Source: Clostridia bacterium (GTDB lineage: Bacteria > Bacillota > Clostridia > Oscillospirales > Acutalibacteraceae). From it: a DNA stretch of 64,000 bases. This document shows positions 25,803-33,935 of this stretch, in pieces. Below the pieces are notes generated by a model. It was not told where the DNA came from. It saw nothing but the letters and a program-made list of their open reading frames with translations, and did no database searches. Location of the stretch: assembly GCA_017631795.1 (NCBI GenBank), contig JAGBSO010000046.1, forward strand, positions 1 to 64,000, in the 5' to 3' direction. Every line of letters starts with the position of its first letter. Position 1 is the first letter of the stretch. Position numbers and translations under genes: made by a program.

Positions 25803-27182
25803 ATGCAGAACACAGAAAAAACAATGGAAAAAATTGTTGCCCTTTGCAAAGGCAGAGGTTTCATTTTCGCAGGCAGTGATATCTACGGCGGTCTTGCCAA
25901 CACATGGGACTACGGCCCTCTCGGTGCAAGACTCAAAAATAACGTAAAAGATACATGGAGAAAGAGATTCATTCAGGAAAGAAAGAACAGCTACGAAGTT
26001 GATGCTGATATCCTTATGCATCCCAGAGTATGGGAAGCAAGCGGTCACGTTGCATCATTCTCAGACCCTCTTCTTGACTGTAAAGAATGCAAAATGCGCC
26101 ACAGAGCAGACAATCTCATCGATGATTTCGACGAGAATGCTCATGCAGACGGCATGACAAAGGAAGAAATGTTCCAGTTCATCAAGGATCATTCAATTCC
26201 CTGCCCCAACTGCGGTAAGCACAATTTCACAGACATCAGAGAATTCAACCTCATGTTCCAGACATTCAGAGGTGTTACAAACAACAGCAAGAGCGTTATC
26301 TATCTTCGTCCCGAAAATGCTCAGGGTGAATATGTAAACTATCTCAACGTTCAGAGATCAATGAGAGCAAAGCTCCCTTTCAGCATCGGTCAGATCGGTA
26401 AGGCTTTCAGAAACGAAATCACTCCCGGTAACTTCACTTTCAGAACAATCGAATTCGAACAGATGGAATTCCAGACATTCTGTAAGGAAGGCACAGATAC
26501 AGATCTTTACGATTACTTCAAGAACTACGGTATGAAGTACTATCAGGATCTCGGCATCCCCGCTGATCACCTTCGTTTCCACGATCACGAAAAACTTGCT
26601 CACTATGCAAAAGCTGCATGTGACATTGAGTTCCTGTTCCCCTTCGGTTGGGGTGAAATCAACGGCACTCACAACAGAACAAACTTCGACCTTACAAGAC
26701 ATCAGGAATACAGCGGAACAAAGATGGATTATCTTGATCCCGAAACAAACGAAAGATACATTCCTTTCATCATCGAATCAACATACGGTCTTGACAGAAC
26801 TGTTCTTGCTCTTCTTTGCGAAGCTTATGACGAAGAAGTTATCGATGCTGAAAAGAACGACACAAGAGTTGTTCTTCATCTGAGCCCCGCAATTGCTCCT
26901 TACAAGGCAGCAGTTCTTCCCCTTTCAAAGAAGCTTTCAGAAAAGGCTCTTGAAGTTTACGAAAAGCTTTCAAAGAGCTTCATGGTTGACTTCGACGAAA
27001 CAGGTTCAATCGGTAAGAGATACCGCCGTGAAGACGAAATCGGTACTCCTTTCTGTATCACATACGACTTCGACAGCGAAACAGACGGCTGCGTAACAGT
27101 CCGTGACAGAGACTCAATGGAACAGGTAAGACTTCCCATTGATGAAATCGAAGCTTACATCGCTGAAAAAATTAAGTTTTAA
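25803..27182 (+). CDS. glyS: glycyl-tRNA synthetase, homodimeric class II type
   Basis: This 459 aa protein starts at MQNTEKT (25803), with GGAGG 7 nt upstream. [14 protein letters not shown], the motif 2 region ([27 protein letters not shown]) and the motif 3-like [13 protein letters not shown] identify the archaeal/eukaryal-like single-chain GlyRS found in many Firmicutes. A CKECK...CPNCG zinc-type insertion is present. It attaches glycine to tRNA-Gly. It is monocistronic. Confidence 0.96.
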   Translation: MQNTEKTMEKIVALCKGRGFIFAGSDIYGGLANTWDYGPLGARLKNNVKDTWRKRFIQERKNSYEVDADILMHPRVWEASGHVASFSDPLLDCKECKMRHRADNLIDDFDENAHADGMTKEEMFQFIKDHSIPCPNCGKHNFTDIREFNLMFQTFRGVTNNSKSVIYLRPENAQGEYVNYLNVQRSMRAKLPFSIGQIGKAFRNEITPGNFTFRTIEFEQMEFQTFCKEGTDTDLYDYFKNYGMKYYQDLGIPADHLRFHDHEKLAHYAKAACDIEFLFPFGWGEINGTHNRTNFDLTRHQEYSGTKMDYLDPETNERYIPFIIESTYGLDRTVLALLCEAYDEEVIDAEKNDTRVVLHLSPAIAPYKAAVLPLSKKLSEKALEVYEKLSKSFMVDFDETGSIGKRYRREDEIGTPFCITYDFDSETDGCVTVRDRDSMEQVRLPIDEIEAYIAEKIKF

Positions 27183-27190
27183 TTAAATTT

Positions 27191-27219
27191 GTACGGTACT
27201 TCGGTGCCGTACTTTTTTA
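27191..27219 (+). terminator. glyS terminator
   Basis: GTACGGTAC-ttcg-GTGCCGTAC followed by TTTTTTATTTT. Confidence 0.92.
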
Positions 27220-27227
27220 TTTTGATA

Positions 27228-27256
27228 TAGACAACAGTAAATTTATGGTGTATAAT
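27228..27256 (+). promoter_or_regulatory. promoter of the GH5 gene
   Basis: TAGACA (27228-27233), 17 bp spacer, TATAAT (27251-27256). Confidence 0.65.
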
Positions 27257-27288
27257 ATAACCGAAAAAAAATCAACGGAGGTTGTTTT

Positions 27289-28746
27289 ATGAAAAAAGCA
27301 TTGAGTGTTTTTCTTGCAATCATCATCACACTGTCTTCATTGTCAGTTCTTTCCGTTTCTGTTTTTGCAGATGACAATGTTGCAATCCACGCAGAAGATG
27401 CACTTCATACAGAAGGCTATAAAATTGTAAATGCCAAGGGTGAAGATGTTTTTCTCAAAGGTCTGAATCTCGGCGGCTGGCTCATCATGGAAGACTGGTT
27501 CTGCCCTGTTGATAACGACTCTACAGGTGATGTTTATACATACGAAGTCCTTGAAGAGCGATTCGGCACTGAAAAAACCTATGAACTGATGAATATTTAT
27601 CAGGACAACTGGATTCAGGAAACCGACTTCAAGAATATCGCAGATATGGGCTTCAACTGTGTAAGAATCCCCTTCTGGTACAGAAATTTCCAGTCCGACA
27701 ACAACGGCACATGGATTCTTGACGACAACGGTGAAATTGACCTTTCAAGACTTGAATGGGCAGTTGAAATGTGCCGCAAATACGGTCTTTATGCAATTCT
27801 TGACCTTCACGCTGCAAACGGTGTTCAGGGCTATGCAGACCATGCGGGACATATAAACAGCTATCATTTCTTTGATCAGAACGAAAAAGGTGAATGGTAC
27901 AGAGAACAGGCTGCCGAACTCTGGAGAGTTATTGCAGAGCGTTTTGCCGGTGATCCCGCAATTGCTATGTTCGACCTTCTGAATGAACCGATGTGTGATG
28001 TTCCCATGGCAAAGAGAATCCATTCTTACATCTGGGAATACTATGACATGGCATATGATGCAATCAGAGCCGAAGACCCTGACCGTATGATAACTATGAT
28101 CGGAACATGGAGCGTTGACAAATTACCTGATCCCGATGAATACGGATGGAAAAATGTTGTGTATCAGTATCATCAGTATGACAAGAAAGAATCAGACTAC
28201 ACAACAAGAATCGCAAACGGCTGGGCTTGTTTCTACAATGTTCCTCAGTATGCAGGTGAATTCCACCCGGTTGGAGAAAAAGTAACTCTTGATTTTGCAA
28301 TTGACGCTTATGATTCAAATGACATTGTCTGGACTCTCTGGACATACAAAGGCTACAACAGCTGGGCAGCATGGGCTGACTGGTTCTGTTACGGAAGCAC
28401 ATCAGACGAATATATCGTTGATATTCACAATGACAGCTATGAAACAATCGCTTCAAAATGGGGCGAAGTCATGCAGACAAACAGCGGAACGTTCTATGAA
28501 GGTCAGCTGTTCAAGATTGCAAACAAATTCCTTCCCGCTAAAAAAGTTGATGTTGTTCCGTTCAACACTCAGGAAGATGTGGACAACTACGTTGCAGGTG
28601 AAATCTACAAAGGCAGCTACAACGGAAACAATGTCTGCGGAACATGTAATTTCTTTGCAAATCTCAGAAACGTTCCTCTTCTCGGAGCAATTGCCCGCTG
28701 GATTCATTCACTCATACACTCCATTTCAACAGGCAAGAATATATAA
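27289..28746 (+). CDS. secreted GH5 glycoside hydrolase (cellulase/exo-glucanase-like)
   Basis: This 485 aa protein has a signal peptide (MKKALSVFLAIIITLSSLSV..., cleavage near residue 27). The GH5 barrel begins LKGLNLGGWLIMEDWF. FDLLNEP supplies the acid/base Glu (about residue 233) and YAGEFHP the nucleophile Glu (about 324). LNLGGWL and the overall layout resemble the exo-beta-1,3-glucanase-like GH5 group more than classical endocellulases. There is no dockerin, unlike other secreted proteins in the window. The C-terminus is an amphipathic helix (VPLLGAIARWIHSLIHSI) of unknown role, perhaps surface association. GGAGG before ATG 27289. Confidence 0.9.
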   Translation: MKKALSVFLAIIITLSSLSVLSVSVFADDNVAIHAEDALHTEGYKIVNAKGEDVFLKGLNLGGWLIMEDWFCPVDNDSTGDVYTYEVLEERFGTEKTYELMNIYQDNWIQETDFKNIADMGFNCVRIPFWYRNFQSDNNGTWILDDNGEIDLSRLEWAVEMCRKYGLYAILDLHAANGVQGYADHAGHINSYHFFDQNEKGEWYREQAAELWRVIAERFAGDPAIAMFDLLNEPMCDVPMAKRIHSYIWEYYDMAYDAIRAEDPDRMITMIGTWSVDKLPDPDEYGWKNVVYQYHQYDKKESDYTTRIANGWACFYNVPQYAGEFHPVGEKVTLDFAIDAYDSNDIVWTLWTYKGYNSWAAWADWFCYGSTSDEYIVDIHNDSYETIASKWGEVMQTNSGTFYEGQLFKIANKFLPAKKVDVVPFNTQEDVDNYVAGEIYKGSYNGNNVCGTCNFFANLRNVPLLGAIARWIHSLIHSISTGKNI

Positions 28747-28754
28747 AAAAACAA

Positions 28755-28787
28755 GGGTTGTATCGTTTCTGATACAACCCGTTTTTT
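28755..28787 (+). terminator. GH5 gene terminator
   Basis: GGGTTGTATC-gtttct-GATACAACCC followed by GTTTTTTAA. Confidence 0.92.
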
Positions 28788-28799
28788 AATGCGGAACGA

Positions 28800-28998
28800 T
28801 AAACAATAATTTATCGGTATATTTGCAGTATTTATAATTAAACTCGTAGGGGCGTTGTCCTCAACGCCCGGCACGAATGTGCATTTTCCGTAGGAAAATT
28901 TAACGGCATAGCCGTTATTGTTCGCTTTGCTCACAATCGGGCGGTGAGGACACCGCCCCTACATGAACATATCAGATTATTCGCTAAATTATTGTTTA
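28800..28998. repeat. 199 bp MITE-like element with perfect 14 bp terminal inverted repeats
   Basis: TAAACAATAATTTA (28800-28813) and TAAATTATTGTTTA (28985-28998) bound the element. The right end contains the stop codon of the minus-strand holin gene (28989-28991). It carries the internal hairpin chain at 28846-28962. Related to 56340-56539 and to the minimal palindrome at 20884-20927. No transposase. Confidence 0.8.
28846..28962. repeat. 117 bp multi-hairpin repeat, copy 1
   Basis: Starts GTAGGGGCG and ends CGCCCCTAC. It reads as consecutive hairpins: GGGCGTTG-tcct-CAACGCCC, GCAC-gaat-GTGC, ATTTTCC-gta-GGAAAAT, AACGGC-ata-GCCGTT, ATTGT...ACAAT and GGGCGGTG-agga-CACCGCCC. The centre is almost identical to 56379-56493, while the two outer stems differ with compensating changes. 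Confidence 0.88.
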
Positions 28999-29237
28999 CT
29001 CATCTGTTTATATATCTGATTACCGTAAACTGCAGCACCGGTGACGAGTACACCCTGAATTGCTGACTGCACATTCCATTCACCCAGCGCCATTGCACCG
29101 ACAACTCCGAAAGGCAATAAAATCAGAGGTATATACTTATCGGGTATGAACTGAACAGTTTTTATTATCTGTCCGACAATGATAAGCACGGGAATGAGTA
29201 TCAGTGCATTTTCGGTAACATACGTTATTATGTCCAT
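28989..29237 (-). CDS. phage-type holin
   Basis: This 82 aa protein has two hydrophobic helices (about 9-29 and 36-54, with a third weak one near 60-72) and a short charged tail. It resembles small phage holin families of Gram-positive phages. AAAGGAG lies 4 nt before ATG 29237. It is the last gene of the cassette, 10 nt after XhlA, following lysozyme, the usual lysis-module order. It should form membrane lesions that release the lysozyme. The final codons overlap the MITE-like element end. Confidence 0.75.
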   Translation of the reverse strand: MDIITYVTENALILIPVLIIVGQIIKTVQFIPDKYIPLILLPFGVVGAMALGEWNVQSAIQGVLVTGAAVYGNQIYKQMSKQ

Positions 29238-29247
29238 ATTGCTCCTT

Positions 29248-29523
29248 TCATGCGGTAATTGATGTCAGCACAATCGAAACCACGCCTGATATCGCTGCAC
29301 CTGCAATTGCCCACAGGAATTTATCATAAATTTTGAGAGGTCTGTTTTTTACAAGTTCCATTTCGTTCTGCACTTTGTTCACGTCTTCTCGCATATGTCT
29401 GACTTCAACAACCATATCGGAAACTGACTGAGTGAGCTTTTCAATGGAATCAATACGGTGGTGTGCCGATTTTACGCTTGACTCAACGGATGTCAGTCGT
29501 TCCCATACTTCTTTTTCATCCAT
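29248..29523 (-). CDS. XhlA-type haemolysin/holin-associated protein
   Basis: This 91 aa protein starts at MDEKEVWERL (29523), right after the lysozyme stop; a TTG at 29532 is an alternative. A long coiled coil (about 5-65, SVESSVKSAHHRIDSIEKL) is followed by one C-terminal membrane helix (about 68-90). This is the XhlA arrangement found beside holins in PBSX-like and clostridial phages. It probably cooperates with the holin. Confidence 0.75.
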   Translation of the reverse strand: MDEKEVWERLTSVESSVKSAHHRIDSIEKLTQSVSDMVVEVRHMREDVNKVQNEMELVKNRPLKIYDKFLWAIAGAAISGVVSIVLTSITA

Positions 29524-29524
29524 A

Positions 29525-30301
29525 TCATTCAAGCCCTGCCGACTTTCTTAAAACTTCTCTTGCATCAGCGGCAGTAATCTTTCCGTCATTATTGACATCT
29601 GCGTTTTCAGTCTGTGACGGGTCGAGTTTTTCAAGCCCTGCAGAAGCACGAAGAATTGTTCTTGCATCAGCAGCAGTTATTTTTCCGTCTGCGTTGACAT
29701 CACCTTCAAGAAACGAAACATAACTTCTGTTAAGGTCAAATTTTCCGTTCAGACCGTCAAAAGTGCCTGAGCTTGTATACTGCCAGATATCATATCTGCC
29801 TTTATAAGTCACAGTGCTGTTATACTGAGCGAGCCACTTTATCTTGCTGTCATACCATGAATCTGTCAGATAACTGTCAAACCAGTTTTTGTTGGCATAT
29901 GTGCCGTATGTATAACCTGCCTGCTCAATGATATTGCAGAATGTCTTTGCAATTTCAAGCACTCTTGTCTTTCCCAGCTCACTGATTCTGGGCTCTTCAA
30001 GGTCAAGAAAAACAGGCAGATCAAATTTCAGATTTTTAATAAGTCTGAGCGTATGAGCAGCTTCGCTTTTTGCCTTTTCAACCGAAGTTGCGTATGAATA
30101 AAGATAAACACCGTATGGAATTGAATTTTCCTGACAGCCTTTTACGTTGTTAAAAAACTGAACATCATCCTGACTTTCCGTATCACCGCCGAAACCGCAA
30201 CGCAGAATCGCAAAATCAACCTTTCCTTTGAGTTTTGACCAGTCAGGTTTTCCGTTTGCATATGAAACGTCAATACCTGTTGCAATGACTTTTTTATCCA
30301 T
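29525..30301 (-). CDS. GH25 lysozyme (phage-type endolysin) with C-terminal type I dockerin
   Basis: This 258 aa protein starts at MDKKVIATGIDVSYANG. AAAGGAG fits ATG 30301 better than ATG 30304. The GH25 barrel covers about 8-190, with GIDVSYANG, AILRCGFGG, VFLDLEEP (catalytic Asp/Glu) and YDIWQYTSSG. Residues about 200-258 hold two Ca-binding dockerin repeats, DVNADGKITAADAR and DVNNDGKITAADAR, each followed by LRxSAGLE. The enzyme should cleave muramyl bonds, and the dockerin should bind a cohesin. There is no signal peptide, consistent with holin-dependent release. A dockerin in the place of the usual cell-wall-binding domain of an endolysin is unusual. Confidence 0.92.
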   Translation of the reverse strand: MDKKVIATGIDVSYANGKPDWSKLKGKVDFAILRCGFGGDTESQDDVQFFNNVKGCQENSIPYGVYLYSYATSVEKAKSEAAHTLRLIKNLKFDLPVFLDLEEPRISELGKTRVLEIAKTFCNIIEQAGYTYGTYANKNWFDSYLTDSWYDSKIKWLAQYNSTVTYKGRYDIWQYTSSGTFDGLNGKFDLNRSYVSFLEGDVNADGKITAADARTILRASAGLEKLDPSQTENADVNNDGKITAADAREVLRKSAGLE

Positions 30302-30425
30302 CATTCTCTCCTTTCAGGATTTCTTCATATTCCGCCATGGAGATCACCTGCGAATCAAGCAATCTTTCAAGGTGGAAATTCTTATAAAATCCCTTTTTGT
30401 AATAATATTTTATTTTTTCAAACAT
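30294..30425 (-). CDS. XkdX-family small phage protein
   Basis: A 43 aa protein, MFEKIKYYYKKGFY followed by LERLLDSQVISMAEYEEIL. The layout (aromatic/basic start, then a short helix with ITxxEYxEI-like ending) is that of XkdX, encoded just before lysis genes in many Firmicute phages. It overlaps the previous gene by 8 nt (ATGTTTGA) and the lysozyme start by 8 nt. Confidence 0.72.
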   Translation of the reverse strand: MFEKIKYYYKKGFYKNFHLERLLDSQVISMAEYEEILKGENDG

Positions 30426-30690
30426 CCTCATATTCCTCCCCGGTCAGAAGCTGAAAAAGCAATGCCGCATTTTCTTTTTCAAGATTTTCAATCCTTTCCT
30501 GCTCTGCAAGAATTGCTTCGTCGGCAAGTCGTTCTTCTTCATATGCTTTCATTTTCAATTCTGCAGTTATTTCATCAAACTCAGCTTCAGATATCGGAAT
30601 AAGGTCTGTACCGCAGACAGAAAGATCCTGTGAACAGCTCTGCAAGGAATCGAGCGTGCCGTCTGAGTTCATTTTTTTATAAAAAAACAT
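30418..30690 (-). CDS. small phage tail-region protein with coiled coil
   Basis: This 90 aa protein starts at MFFYKKMNSDGTL (30690), with GGGGG 8 nt upstream. A helical, Glu-rich coiled coil fills residues about 35-80 (EEERLADEAILAEQERIENLEKEN). Small proteins of this shape sit between tail-fibre genes and xkdX in Firmicute prophages. Function unknown. Confidence 0.65.
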   Translation of the reverse strand: MFFYKKMNSDGTLDSLQSCSQDLSVCGTDLIPISEAEFDEITAELKMKAYEEERLADEAILAEQERIENLEKENAALLFQLLTGEEYEDV

Positions 30691-30695
30691 CTGTA

Positions 30696-31295
30696 TTACC
30701 CCCATGCGTACCACTGAAAGCCTTTGCCTGATGCACAATACATAGTTGACTCTGATGAACCGTTACCTTTTACACCGTTATCGGTTGCAGTAAAACGGTT
30801 GTTTGTGCCGTTAGAATGAGTTGAACGGGCAGTTTTGGGGTTATCCTGGAGATAAAGTGCAACGGGACCGCCTGTTACTGTGTTTGTTGAACCGTCAGGC
30901 TTTCCTGCAAAGTATGCGTAATTATTATCCAACATCATCCACATTGCCAATATATAGTATCTTGTACTTGTGGAATTGATACCCTCAAATTGTCTCATAT
31001 AAAAGATTTTTGGTTTAAAACCAACCGTAATACTTACATTAGATATTCGTGTATCTGAAGACGGTCTGTAAATTCCGCAGGCAAAGTCTGATGTGTAGAT
31101 ATTCGTATCTGCTTTTTTGATATAATCAGCTGACGGCTGAATATCGACATTCAGAGTTTTACCCATTGTAATATCCAGATCGCTGACATTTGAATAGATA
31201 TTGTATATCTCAGTCGGCAACACATAGCCGCTTTTTACTTTATTTATCGCATCATCAAGCTCTCTGCCTGTATGCGTCATATTGTACTCACTCAT
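30696..31295 (-). CDS. phage baseplate/tail-fibre-like protein
   Basis: This 199 aa protein opens with MTHTGRELDDAINKVKSGYVLP, an opening common to Firmicute prophage tail-tip proteins. The remainder is beta-rich and Gly/Asn/Thr-rich, ending in an aromatic FQWYAWG. GGAGG lies 7 nt before the ATG. It overlaps its upstream neighbour by 4 nt. Likely a surface-exposed or receptor-contacting component. Confidence 0.6.
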   Translation of the reverse strand: MSEYNMTHTGRELDDAINKVKSGYVLPTEIYNIYSNVSDLDITMGKTLNVDIQPSADYIKKADTNIYTSDFACGIYRPSSDTRISNVSITVGFKPKIFYMRQFEGINSTSTRYYILAMWMMLDNNYAYFAGKPDGSTNTVTGGPVALYLQDNPKTARSTHSNGTNNRFTATDNGVKGNGSSESTMYCASGKGFQWYAWG

Positions 31296-31747
31296 CTGAG
31301 CACCTCCGTAACGAATTTATTTATATCATTTCCAGAATAAGCACTTGTGTATGAAGAATCACTGCCGCTGCCGTCACGTTTTACAAGCACATATGCACCC
31401 TGTGAATCCCTGACAGCATCTGCCGATGAAGTGTAAAGCTGACAGCAGTCATTCCAGACGCCGTCAGCATTCATCACATAAATGCTGATACGGTAATCCC
31501 CGTCTGCTTCAAGCTCAGGGGATTCAATATCAAAAGCAAATGAACTGACAGGATTGCCGAAGGTCACGATTCCGTCTGATACGGAAATGTCATCGGAAAG
31601 AAGGTCATATCCGATGCCTTTTCCGTAAGGCTGTCCTGTTTTTGTGGCTCTTGCTTCACAGGCATAAACAGCTTCATCAGACTGCACGGTGACAGTTGCT
31701 TTGAACAAAGTGCTTATCTTTCTTCTGTCAATCGAAATTGTCAGCAT
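31292..31747 (-). CDS. phage structural protein, unknown, beta-rich
   Basis: A 151 aa protein of predicted beta strands (SIDRRKISTLFKATVTVQSDEAVYACEARATK), possibly one Ig-like domain. GGAG lies 9 nt upstream. No family recognised. Position between the Ig-like protein and the tail-fibre-like protein suggests a tail-tip component. Confidence 0.55.
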   Translation of the reverse strand: MLTISIDRRKISTLFKATVTVQSDEAVYACEARATKTGQPYGKGIGYDLLSDDISVSDGIVTFGNPVSSFAFDIESPELEADGDYRISIYVMNADGVWNDCCQLYTSSADAVRDSQGAYVLVKRDGSGSDSSYTSAYSGNDINKFVTEVLR

Positions 31748-31749
31748 TT

Positions 31750-32460
31750 TTATACACTCCAGCTGCCTGTTTCTGCACTTCTTACAAATACTTTAAGGAT
31801 TTTCACACCGTCACCGGGTGCAACAGCGGCAATATCTTCTGCATATATCATGCAGTAATTAAGGTATTCTTTATCACAAACGATGTTTTCAAATTCAAGA
31901 TAACCTTCCAGTTCCTTCGTCAGCAATGATTCATCATCCTTGAACATGAATGAGCCGTTTGTTGCGGGAATACGGATATTTGTGTCATCATCATGTCTTG
32001 CATTTATATCGCTTACGATCATGATTTTTGCAGCGTCAATGCTTTCATCAAAGCCGAAATTACCGCCTGCAATATTCTTGCCTGACACGAGTGAAATTTT
32101 TGAATCAACAATACGGAAGTTTACGGAAGGAACTTTTGAATTGAGTGTGATCGTGTCGGATACCGTTGCGGATTCATTCCACACATCGTCACGCACTCTG
32201 ACATAAACGGTCTTCATTCCGTCTGTTGCTGACAGTGTGATGTTCTTTTCTTCCTGATATGATTCCCATGCAGCATCTGATTCTTCAGGTGCAGTTGCAG
32301 TACCCCAGATTTTCATCTGATAACCTGTAAGGTCAGCATCGCTGCATGTTATTGCAAGAGATACGGCTGTTGTGGTTGTTTTTTCTTCATCGCCGTTTAT
32401 TTTTACGCTCACTCCCGCAGGACCTATTGTATCAAGTATTAGATTTGCATAATTAGCCAT
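31750..32460 (-). CDS. phage tail-associated protein with Ig-like repeats
   Basis: A 236 aa protein with an Ig/HYR-like domain around residues 10-115 (GPAGVSVKINGDEE, GMKTVYVRVRDDVWNESATVSDTI) and a second beta region. Such domains decorate phage tails and bind carbohydrates. The ATG overlaps the upstream small gene's stop by 1 nt (TAATG). Confidence 0.6.
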   Translation of the reverse strand: MANYANLILDTIGPAGVSVKINGDEEKTTTTAVSLAITCSDADLTGYQMKIWGTATAPEESDAAWESYQEEKNITLSATDGMKTVYVRVRDDVWNESATVSDTITLNSKVPSVNFRIVDSKISLVSGKNIAGGNFGFDESIDAAKIMIVSDINARHDDDTNIRIPATNGSFMFKDDESLLTKELEGYLEFENIVCDKEYLNYCMIYAEDIAAVAPGDGVKILKVFVRSAETGSWSV

Positions 32461-32609
32461 TATTTTTCTCCTTTTTCTTCTGTATTTTCAATTGCGACAT
32501 ATACATATGATTTGTTTCTCGCATTTCTGTCGTAAATAACAGTCTGATTTTTTGATATTATCTGTTTTATTTCAAGAGGATAATACTCCTTACCTTTATG
32601 AAGAAACAT
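32460..32609 (-). CDS. 49-residue cassette protein, unknown
   Basis: MFLHKGKEYYPLEIKQIISK followed by a basic beta strand and an acidic tail. Start and stop are each coupled to neighbours by TAATG overlaps, which supports it as real despite its size. No family recognised. Confidence 0.6.
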   Translation of the reverse strand: MFLHKGKEYYPLEIKQIISKNQTVIYDRNARNKSYVYVAIENTEEKGEK

Positions 32610-32866
32610 TATGTACCCTCCTCAATGAAATACAGGCTTTTTGCTGTTTTTTCATCTGATGAAAGTGCATTATATTCGTCTCTTGTTCCGAACCACCAGT
32701 CAGGAAGCTCAAAAACCTGAGTTTCTCCGTTGTCGTATGTAACGGTCAGTCTGTTTTCCTGCTGACTGATGCTTTTTATACCGTTTCCTCTCGGACCTGC
32801 GGGGTATGTTGAAGCACAGATATCAGGTGTCTGAATATCCGCATAAACACAATTACACTCGCTCAT
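32609..32866 (-). CDS. small tail-fibre-like protein with collagen-like turn
   Basis: An 85 aa protein. The AGPRGNGIKSI segment followed by beta strands (LTVTYDNGETQVFELP) is the pattern of short phage fibre or baseplate subunits. There are several Cys residues near the N-terminus (CNCVY, DICAS). GGAGG upstream. It overlaps both neighbours. Confidence 0.6.
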   Translation of the reverse strand: MSECNCVYADIQTPDICASTYPAGPRGNGIKSISQQENRLTVTYDNGETQVFELPDWWFGTRDEYNALSSDEKTAKSLYFIEEGT

Positions 32867-33189
32867 TTTTCAAGCCTCCTTAAAACAAAAAGCTGATTGA
32901 GCGGACGAAGACGCTCATCAAGTGCGGGAAGAATCACCCTTCTGTGAGAATTTCCGTCAATCATGCCAACTTCAAAAATATATTCACCCACAGGGATTTC
33001 GGCGGGAAAGCTGAAATATTCCGAATCAGTCTCATTGCAAAGCACATTTTCAAATGGTTCGCAAGGTTTGGAAATGATCATGTAATATCTGCATGATTCG
33101 GGAAGATTGAATTTTTCGCCGTTTTCCGTATGTCTGAGAACAAAGTTCAGGTCATTATGTTCGGGAACTATAAGCCTGTTCAGAATCAT
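32863..33189 (-). CDS. phage baseplate-like protein, unknown
   Basis: A 108 aa beta-rich protein (NDLNFVLRHTENGEKFNLP, VGEYIFEVGMIDG). This is the arrangement of small upper-fibre/baseplate domains in Firmicute prophages. It overlaps both neighbours by 4 nt. AGGAGG before the ATG. Confidence 0.55.
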   Translation of the reverse strand: MILNRLIVPEHNDLNFVLRHTENGEKFNLPESCRYYMIISKPCEPFENVLCNETDSEYFSFPAEIPVGEYIFEVGMIDGNSHRRVILPALDERLRPLNQLFVLRRLEK

Positions 33190-33428
33190 GCCACAACCTC
33201 CTGCGTTTTTTCATCTTCGTAATATTTTTTCAGTTTTTCGGACACAATCTTCATGTCACGGATTTCTTCATAAAGCATTTCAAGCTTTCTGCTGAGAGAA
33301 TACACTTCAAAAGAATCATGTCTTGCAGAAGCTTCCCTCATCTGTTTTCTGACAGCAGCGACAATCTGCTGTGTGTTTCTGATTGACTCATCATAGTCAA
33401 GTGCAAGTTCATATAACGATTTGCTCAT
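33186..33428 (-). CDS. small helical cassette protein
   Basis: An 80 aa protein starting at MSKSLYELALDYDE, with AAGGAG 8 nt upstream. It is predicted all-helical with a coiled coil (about 15-70). No family recognised. It overlaps the regulator gene by 4 nt, so it is the second gene of the transcript. Confidence 0.6.
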   Translation of the reverse strand: MSKSLYELALDYDESIRNTQQIVAAVRKQMREASARHDSFEVYSLSRKLEMLYEEIRDMKIVSEKLKKYYEDEKTQEVVA

Positions 33429-33823
33429 GAAACAAGCTCCTTTCCGTCTGTACATCTGATAATTTTGAAATGAAAATCCTTGGGCAAAAGCTGTCTGCCG
33501 TCAAGAAGCTCATCATAAAGCACAACATATTTCATACTGTCATAGATTTTCTTTTTTGCTCTTTCCACTGTTCTTCTGACAGTTTCACGGGGTATTCCGA
33601 AATCTGCAGAAATCCTGTTGAGCGAAAAACCTCTGAACCAATGAAGCCTTACAAGAAGCTGTTCATCCTGCGAAAGTTCATTTGCAATCACAGCACCGAG
33701 AATATCTTTCTGTGCTATTTTTCCGGCTTCATACAGACATGCGGCACATTCATTATCAATCATGCAGAAATCTTTCTGCGTATATCCCATGCACTCTGTG
33801 ATGCCGTATGATTTATCACTCAT
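33425..33823 (-). CDS. sigma-70 region 4-like regulator of the phage-type cassette
   Basis: A 132 aa protein starting at MSDKSYGITE, with AAAGGAG upstream. The helix-turn-helix at about 60-100 (LVRLHWFRGFSLNRISADFG, then PRETVRRTVERAKKKI) matches sigma region 4. No region 2 is visible, so it resembles phage late regulators such as ArpU/XpaF-type proteins rather than a full sigma factor. The N-terminus has CMIDNECAAC. As first gene behind a LexA-type promoter, it may activate further genes elsewhere. Confidence 0.7.
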   Translation of the reverse strand: MSDKSYGITECMGYTQKDFCMIDNECAACLYEAGKIAQKDILGAVIANELSQDEQLLVRLHWFRGFSLNRISADFGIPRETVRRTVERAKKKIYDSMKYVVLYDELLDGRQLLPKDFHFKIIRCTDGKELVS

Positions 33824-33846
33824 TTTTATCATCTCCTTTGTCTTTT

Positions 33847-33880
33847 GCATGAATACGGAAGGCATTTTTTGTATTCATGC
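33847..33880. promoter_or_regulatory. 10 bp perfect inverted repeat in the cassette leader
   Basis: GCATGAATAC (33847-33856) and GTATTCATGC (33871-33880). In the mRNA this hairpin stands just before the ribosome binding site, and its loop contains a CCTTCC that could pair with the Shine-Dalgarno. A role in translation control is an inference. Confidence 0.5.
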
Positions 33881-33890
33881 AGGATATTAA

Positions 33891-33935
33891 CAAACATTTG
33901 TTCTTACCACAATCAAGTATATGAACATTTGTGCG
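33891..33935 (-). promoter_or_regulatory. two LexA (DinR/SOS)-type operators
   Basis: Minus strand CGCACAAATGTTCA (33922-33935) lies between -35 and -10. AGAACAAATGTTTG (33891-33904) lies just after the expected start of transcription. Both match the Gram-positive CGAAC-N4-GTTYG/C pattern with the same AAAT centre. Their centres are 31 bp apart, about three helical turns. Confidence 0.72.

Noticed and set aside
28846..28962. tRNA-like gene or simple terminator
   Set aside because: No cloverleaf or T-loop sequence; the hairpins form a chain repeated elsewhere, and a normal terminator for the GH5 gene already lies upstream.
28989..33823. Complete prophage or R-type tailocin
   Set aside because: No integrase, terminase, portal, capsid, sheath, tube or tape-measure gene; flanking genes are chromosomal housekeeping or metabolic genes.
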